From Viridibacillus arenosi (GTDB taxonomy: Bacteria > Bacillota > Bacilli > Bacillales_A > Planococcaceae), in NCBI RefSeq assembly GCF_001955655.1, contig NZ_MSPW01000017.1, positions 1 through 54,712 on the forward strand: DNA of 54,712 nt, written 5' to 3'. The notes below the pieces were generated by a model. That model saw nothing but the letters and a program-made list of their open reading frames with translations, made no database searches and had not been told where the DNA came from. This document shows, one piece after another, positions 50,759-54,712 of the stretch (positions within the stretch are counted from its first letter, which is position 1; each line of letters starts with the position of its first letter). The translations under genes and the position numbers were made by a program.

Positions 50759-51577
50759 CTATTGGACAGAACTTTTTTCGTGTTGTAAAATTTCTTCCAA
50801 TGTATAATCCAAAATACGTTGTTGCTCAGAAAGCTCTACTTGTAGTACGCGCTCTAATATATTCATACCTACTACTTTTCCACTACCATCTGGTGTTGTA
50901 ATTACAGCACCAATATCAGGCATTTGCTCCCTTGCTTCTTCATACTCGTCGTTTTCATATTTCAAGCAACACATTAAACGTCCACATAACCCTGAAATTT
51001 TAGAAGGGTTAAGCGATAAGTTTTGATCTTTCGCCATTTTTATAGAAACTGGCTCAAAATCACCTAAAAATGTAGAACAACATAACATTCTTCCACATGG
51101 ACCTATACCACCAAGCATCTTCGCCTCATCTCTCACTCCAATTTGGCGAAGTTCGATTCGTGTGCGGAAAATAGCAGCTAAGTCTTTTACTAACTCTCTG
51201 AAATCTACTCGACCCTCCGCAGTAAAATAAAAAATAATTTTATTACGGTCAAATGTATATTCAACATCAACTAATTTCATTTCTAGTTCATGTTCTGAAA
51301 TTTTTTCTGTTGCTGATTCAAAAGCACGTTTAGATTCTATAGCATTTTCGTCAACCTGGAATCGATCGCTTTCATCGGCTGGACGTACAACTTGCTTTAA
51401 CGGTAGTACAACATCACTTTCGCCTACTTGTTTCATTGGAACAACAACTTTGCCATACTCAATGCCACGCGCAGTTTCGACAATTACATATTGACCCTTA
51501 CTTAATAAAAATTCTCCAGGATCAAAATAATATATTTTACCCGCTTTTTTAAAGCGGACACCAACTACATTATACAA
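50759..51577 (-). CDS. ricT: RicT (YaaT), PSP1-domain regulator
   Basis: Part of the RicA-RicF-RicT complex, which in B. subtilis binds Fe-S clusters, stimulates Spo0A phosphorylation and aids RNase Y. The 272-residue protein has the PSP1 domain with Cys-rich CGRMLCCSTFLGDF and GLCGRLMCCLKYE. The TTG start has GGAGGG 8 nt upstream and overlaps the holB stop by 8 nt. Confidence 0.95.
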   Translation of the reverse strand: MYNVVGVRFKKAGKIYYFDPGEFLLSKGQYVIVETARGIEYGKVVVPMKQVGESDVVLPLKQVVRPADESDRFQVDENAIESKRAFESATEKISEHELEMKLVDVEYTFDRNKIIFYFTAEGRVDFRELVKDLAAIFRTRIELRQIGVRDEAKMLGGIGPCGRMLCCSTFLGDFEPVSIKMAKDQNLSLNPSKISGLCGRLMCCLKYENDEYEEAREQMPDIGAVITTPDGSGKVVGMNILERVLQVELSEQQRILDYTLEEILQHEKSSVQ

Positions 51578-52577
51578 AGGATTTTCCCTCCTGCAGATTC
51601 AGCATAAGCTGCTCCATCATCAGCGTTCGGTTCATGTTGCGCTGTAATTGCTTACGAGCTTGTAATATCGCTTGTAACTGCGTCGATAAACGAGCATATG
51701 TCGTCTGCAATGCAACTTTCTTCCAATACGATAACCAATCTGGATACGTACACACTGCTTCGGGATTTGCTTTAATCGCAACAATGTCACGAAATGCAAA
51801 TAGCAGTAAATCTAATGCCAACTCCATTTGCTCTTTCTCTTTAAATAGTGGCAGCCAATCTTCATGTACTGATAACATAGATTCATGCACATTAGTAAAG
51901 GTTGCCTCAACCAATTTTAACACTGTTTTTCGGGCCTGCGCAAACTCATCATCTTTTGATAGAGAAAAAGCTTCCTCTAAATCGCTTGTCACCATGCTAA
52001 CCGTAGCAGCCATTGAAACCGTAATTCCCTCTGCTACAAGCTCTTTAATCATAGCGTCTTTTGATATTCCTTGAAACTTTATATGTTGGCAACGTGAACG
52101 AATAGTCGACAACATAGCATTTATATTATCTGTAATGAAGATTGCCGTCACAATACCTTCAGGCTCTTCGAGAAATTTCAATAATTTATTGGCAGATTGC
52201 GGATTCAGACGGTCGGCCTCATGAACGACATATACTTTTCGCCCTGCTTCTAAGCCTGTCTTATTCATTTCATGTAACAAGGCCTCGATGGCTGCTACTT
52301 TAATAAATTGACCATCAGGGTATATTTGGTGGAAATTTGGGTGATTTCCTGATTTTATACGCTGACAATTTCGACATGTTTCACATGGAACATTTTTTCG
52401 AGGTTCCTCACAAAACATTAATTGCACAAAGAAATGCATTATAGCTTCAGTTCCAGAGCCTTTTCCACCTTCAAATATGTAAGCATGACCAAGTCTTTTT
52501 TTATCGAAAATTGTTTGGAGCTGCTTCATCACTACGGGTTGTAATTTTAGTAGCTCTTCAGCTGTCTGCACCATCAT
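51570..52577 (-). CDS. holB: DNA polymerase III delta' subunit
   Basis: Clamp-loader subunit of 335 residues. It has the zinc motif CEEPRKNVPCETCRNC, SANKLLKFLEEPEG and the SRCQ motif. The P-loop position reads GGKGSGTE, lacking the Walker lysine as expected for the non-ATPase delta' subunit. The start is ATG 52577 (a second ATG follows). A terminator lies just upstream, so holB may need its own start of transcription. Confidence 0.95.
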   Translation of the reverse strand: MMVQTAEELLKLQPVVMKQLQTIFDKKRLGHAYIFEGGKGSGTEAIMHFFVQLMFCEEPRKNVPCETCRNCQRIKSGNHPNFHQIYPDGQFIKVAAIEALLHEMNKTGLEAGRKVYVVHEADRLNPQSANKLLKFLEEPEGIVTAIFITDNINAMLSTIRSRCQHIKFQGISKDAMIKELVAEGITVSMAATVSMVTSDLEEAFSLSKDDEFAQARKTVLKLVEATFTNVHESMLSVHEDWLPLFKEKEQMELALDLLLFAFRDIVAIKANPEAVCTYPDWLSYWKKVALQTTYARLSTQLQAILQARKQLQRNMNRTLMMEQLMLNLQEGKSFV

Positions 52578-52596
52578 TCATCACCTTTTCATTGTT

Positions 52597-52636
52597 TGAA
52601 AAAATCCCGTGCTCCGGGGTTCCGAAAGGCACGGGG
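52597..52636 (-). terminator. Terminator between yaaR and holB
   Basis: Minus-strand stem CCCGTGC/GCACGGG with an inner CCGGA/TCCGG-like pairing and TTTTTT following. It begins 6 nt past the yaaR stop and ends 20 nt before the holB ATG. Confidence 0.88.
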
Positions 52637-52641
52637 TTTAT

Positions 52642-53079
52642 TTACGTATATAAGTTGATTAACAACCCTTTAATTTCGCCTATTTTACTTAATAATTCAA
52701 CGGAGTCTTTCTCCTGATTTAAAATGTCCTCTGTCAATTCGATAAGCTTTTCATCAATTGTTGATACAACCTTCAATCGTCGACCTTCACCAAAACGATT
52801 CCATGTATGCGATTGTTTAAGCTCCATACCGTAATCAACTGCCTCTTTTAAGAAGCGTTTTACAAGCATTTTAAATTTAGCTAAGTCACGTAAATTACGA
52901 GATTTGGCAATGCGATCGCCAGCTGTTGAAATATCACCTAATAGTCTTGTTAGTTGCTCTGTTTGCAATCGCTGCCCCTGCTTCACTACTACGTCACCAA
53001 AACGCGTTACGGGTTGATGATTTTGTAGCGGCTGACGTGATTGATCTAAGCCAGTTCGTAAGTCTTGATTAATTTTCAA
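52642..53079 (-). CDS. yaaR: YaaR (DUF327) protein
   Basis: A 145-residue, mostly helical, charged protein of unknown function conserved between darA and holB in Bacillales. Recognisable by LRDLAKFKMLVKRFLKEAVDYG and HTWNRFGEGRRLKVVSTIDEKL. No catalytic motif is visible. Confidence 0.92.
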   Translation of the reverse strand: MKINQDLRTGLDQSRQPLQNHQPVTRFGDVVVKQGQRLQTEQLTRLLGDISTAGDRIAKSRNLRDLAKFKMLVKRFLKEAVDYGMELKQSHTWNRFGEGRRLKVVSTIDEKLIELTEDILNQEKDSVELLSKIGEIKGLLINLYT

Positions 53080-53098
53080 TTACCAGTCGCCTCCATTA

Positions 53099-53434
<336 letters not shown>

Positions 53435-53500
53435 TCACCCCTTAATTAAATAGGTTCTTTAAATAATTATAACACAAACAAGCTAATTTCTTCATTTTCT

Positions 53501-54127
53501 TTATAATTCATTTTTCAAAATTTCCCAAACATTCTCAACTACTTCATCTAAACTTTTACTTGCATCTACTATACGAAAACGTTCTGGATTTTGATCTGCT
53601 AATAATTTATAGGCTTCACAAACCTTTGTATGGAAAGCTAGGCTCTCTACATCTAAACGGTTAATTTCACGGTCACTATGCGCATTAATTCGTGCAAGTC
53701 CCGCCTCTGGCTCTAAATCAAATAATATCGTTAAATCAGGCATTCTATCCCCAATAGCAAACTCATTGATAGAACGAACCCCTTCCATTCCAAGACCTCT
53801 GGCATGTCCCTGATAAGCTAATGATGAATCAATAAAGCGGTCACATAAGACCGGGATACCTAAAGCTAAAGCTGGTTCTACCTTTTCCGCAAAATGCTGG
53901 CTGCGAGCAGCTGCATATAATAGAGCCTCCGTCCGTGCATCCATTGCTGTATGGGCAGGGTTTAATATGATATCGCGAATCTTTTCAGCTATTTCGTTGC
54001 CCCCTGGTTCACGTGTTGCAACGAACTCTTTCCCCTCCCTTTGTAGCCTTTCAACAACCATTTTCAATACAGTAGTTTTCCCTGCTCCCTCTGGTCCTTC
54101 AAATGTTATAAATAAATTTTTCTTCAT
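53501..54127 (-). CDS. tmk: Thymidylate kinase
   Basis: Phosphorylates dTMP to dTDP. The 208-residue protein has Walker [12 protein letters not shown] (10-19), the DR motif [14 protein letters not shown] and a lid region. GGAGG lies upstream of the ATG. It is the first gene of this strand after the rRNA operon, with a -10-like TATAAT at 54171-54176 but no clear -35. Confidence 0.96.
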   Translation of the reverse strand: MKKNLFITFEGPEGAGKTTVLKMVVERLQREGKEFVATREPGGNEIAEKIRDIILNPAHTAMDARTEALLYAAARSQHFAEKVEPALALGIPVLCDRFIDSSLAYQGHARGLGMEGVRSINEFAIGDRMPDLTILFDLEPEAGLARINAHSDREINRLDVESLAFHTKVCEAYKLLADQNPERFRIVDASKSLDEVVENVWEILKNEL

Positions 54128-54610
54128 TATTATATGTTCCTCCGATAACGGATTAGTTTCGATTTACTCTATTATACAATATCTATTCTTAAAACCCGTC
54201 ACTCATGCTTAATTTCATTAATCAAAAAGTCCAATTGCATACTAAATAGTTTTTAATTACCCTATTTCAAATTATTTAACCCTACTACCTTTTACAATAA
54301 TTGATATCCTGTATTTTAAAATACTTATAAATTACTACTCAATTTGAGGAGATGAAAATCTCTTACTTGATACTAGAATTAATATCAATCGATTAATCCA
54401 TAATGCAGCCAGCGGGTTATTTAATGATTAAAATATTCTAATAACCATATATACATATATATAAAGTATTAAATCAACCAATTGAATTAAACAAAAGTTA
54501 ATCGATTGGATAAACAGAGAAAACAACTACAGAAAAGCTCATTTTAACCATAAACGTCTAAGATCACTTAGGCTTTTATATATTTGATGTATTTTATTTT
54601 CAAAATCAAT
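54128..54610. other. Gap between tmk and the rRNA terminator
   Basis: About 480 bp of A/T-rich DNA. I see a possible tmk -10 (TATAAT, minus strand, 54171-54176) and no supported ORF or structured RNA. B. subtilis carries csfB, xpaC, yaaN and yaaO between its rRNA operon and tmk; none is here. Confidence 0.5.
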
Positions 54611-54644
54611 AAAAAAGCACAACTGATTAAATCAGCTGTGCTTT
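54611..54644 (-). terminator. rRNA operon terminator
   Basis: Minus-strand stem AAAGCACAGCTGATT/AATCAGTTGTGCTTT with a tiny loop followed by TTTTTT, directly after the 5S rRNA 3' end. Confidence 0.95.
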
Positions 54645-54648
54645 GATG

Positions 54649-54712
<64 letters not shown>

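Noticed and set aside
51634-52074. 146-codon plus-strand open frame inside holB
   Set aside because: Cys/Ser/Asn-rich antisense shadow of holB; no initiation signal.

Overview
The window is a low-GC Gram-positive, endospore-forming chromosome segment. Gene content and order match the origin-proximal tmk-to-lysS block of Bacillus subtilis almost gene for gene. Protein sequences and gene losses suggest a Planococcaceae/Caryophanaceae-type bacillus (Lysinibacillus, Solibacillus, Rummeliibacillus or relatives); the family placement is inference, the Bacillales placement is solid. Almost everything is on the minus strand, so biological reading order runs from high to low coordinates. Both ends lie in rRNA genes of the same orientation: the 3' part of a 5S rRNA at the right end and the first ~32 nt of a 16S rRNA at the left end. 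The window is therefore the unique segment between two rRNA operons.

Layout, right to left. 54.7-49.3 kb: 5S rRNA, tmk, darA (c-di-AMP receptor), yaaR, holB, ricT, yabA, a tRNA m6A methyltransferase, a GIY-YIG protein and rsmI. 48.3-47.7 kb: abrB on the plus strand, divergent from metS, with tandem Spo0A boxes. 47.7-38 kb: metS, tatD, yabE, rnmV, ksgA, veg, sspF, ispE, purR, ridA, spoVG. 37.6-34.6 kb: glmU, prs, ctc. 34.4-30.1 kb: a complete dltXABCD teichoic-acid D-alanylation operon, which B. subtilis does not carry at this place. 29.9-20 kb: pth, fin, mfd, spoVT, an unrecognised plus-strand gene, yabM, yabN, rqcP, yabP, yabQ. 19.5-13.5 kb: divIC, yabR, plus-strand tRNA-Met and tRNA-Glu, spoIIE, tilS, hpt. 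13.4-8.3 kb: ftsH, coaX, hslO, cysK. 8.1-0.6 kb: the folate cluster pabB-pabA-pabC-folP-folB-folK-xre, then dusB and lysS, then the promoters and leader of the next rRNA operon.

Much of the interest is regulatory. The sequence shows good matches to an abrB promoter with Spo0A operators, a 21-nt-spaced spoIIE promoter, sigma-H (spoVG), sigma-F (fin), sigma-E (yabP), sigma-G (spoVT, sspF), sigma-B-like (ctc) and ECF-like (dlt) promoters, all by eye. Relative to B. subtilis, yabG, yabS/yabT and yacD are missing and dltXABCD plus one small orphan gene are extra. No mobile element, CRISPR array or clearly novel multigene system was seen; the region is mostly conserved housekeeping and sporulation DNA.
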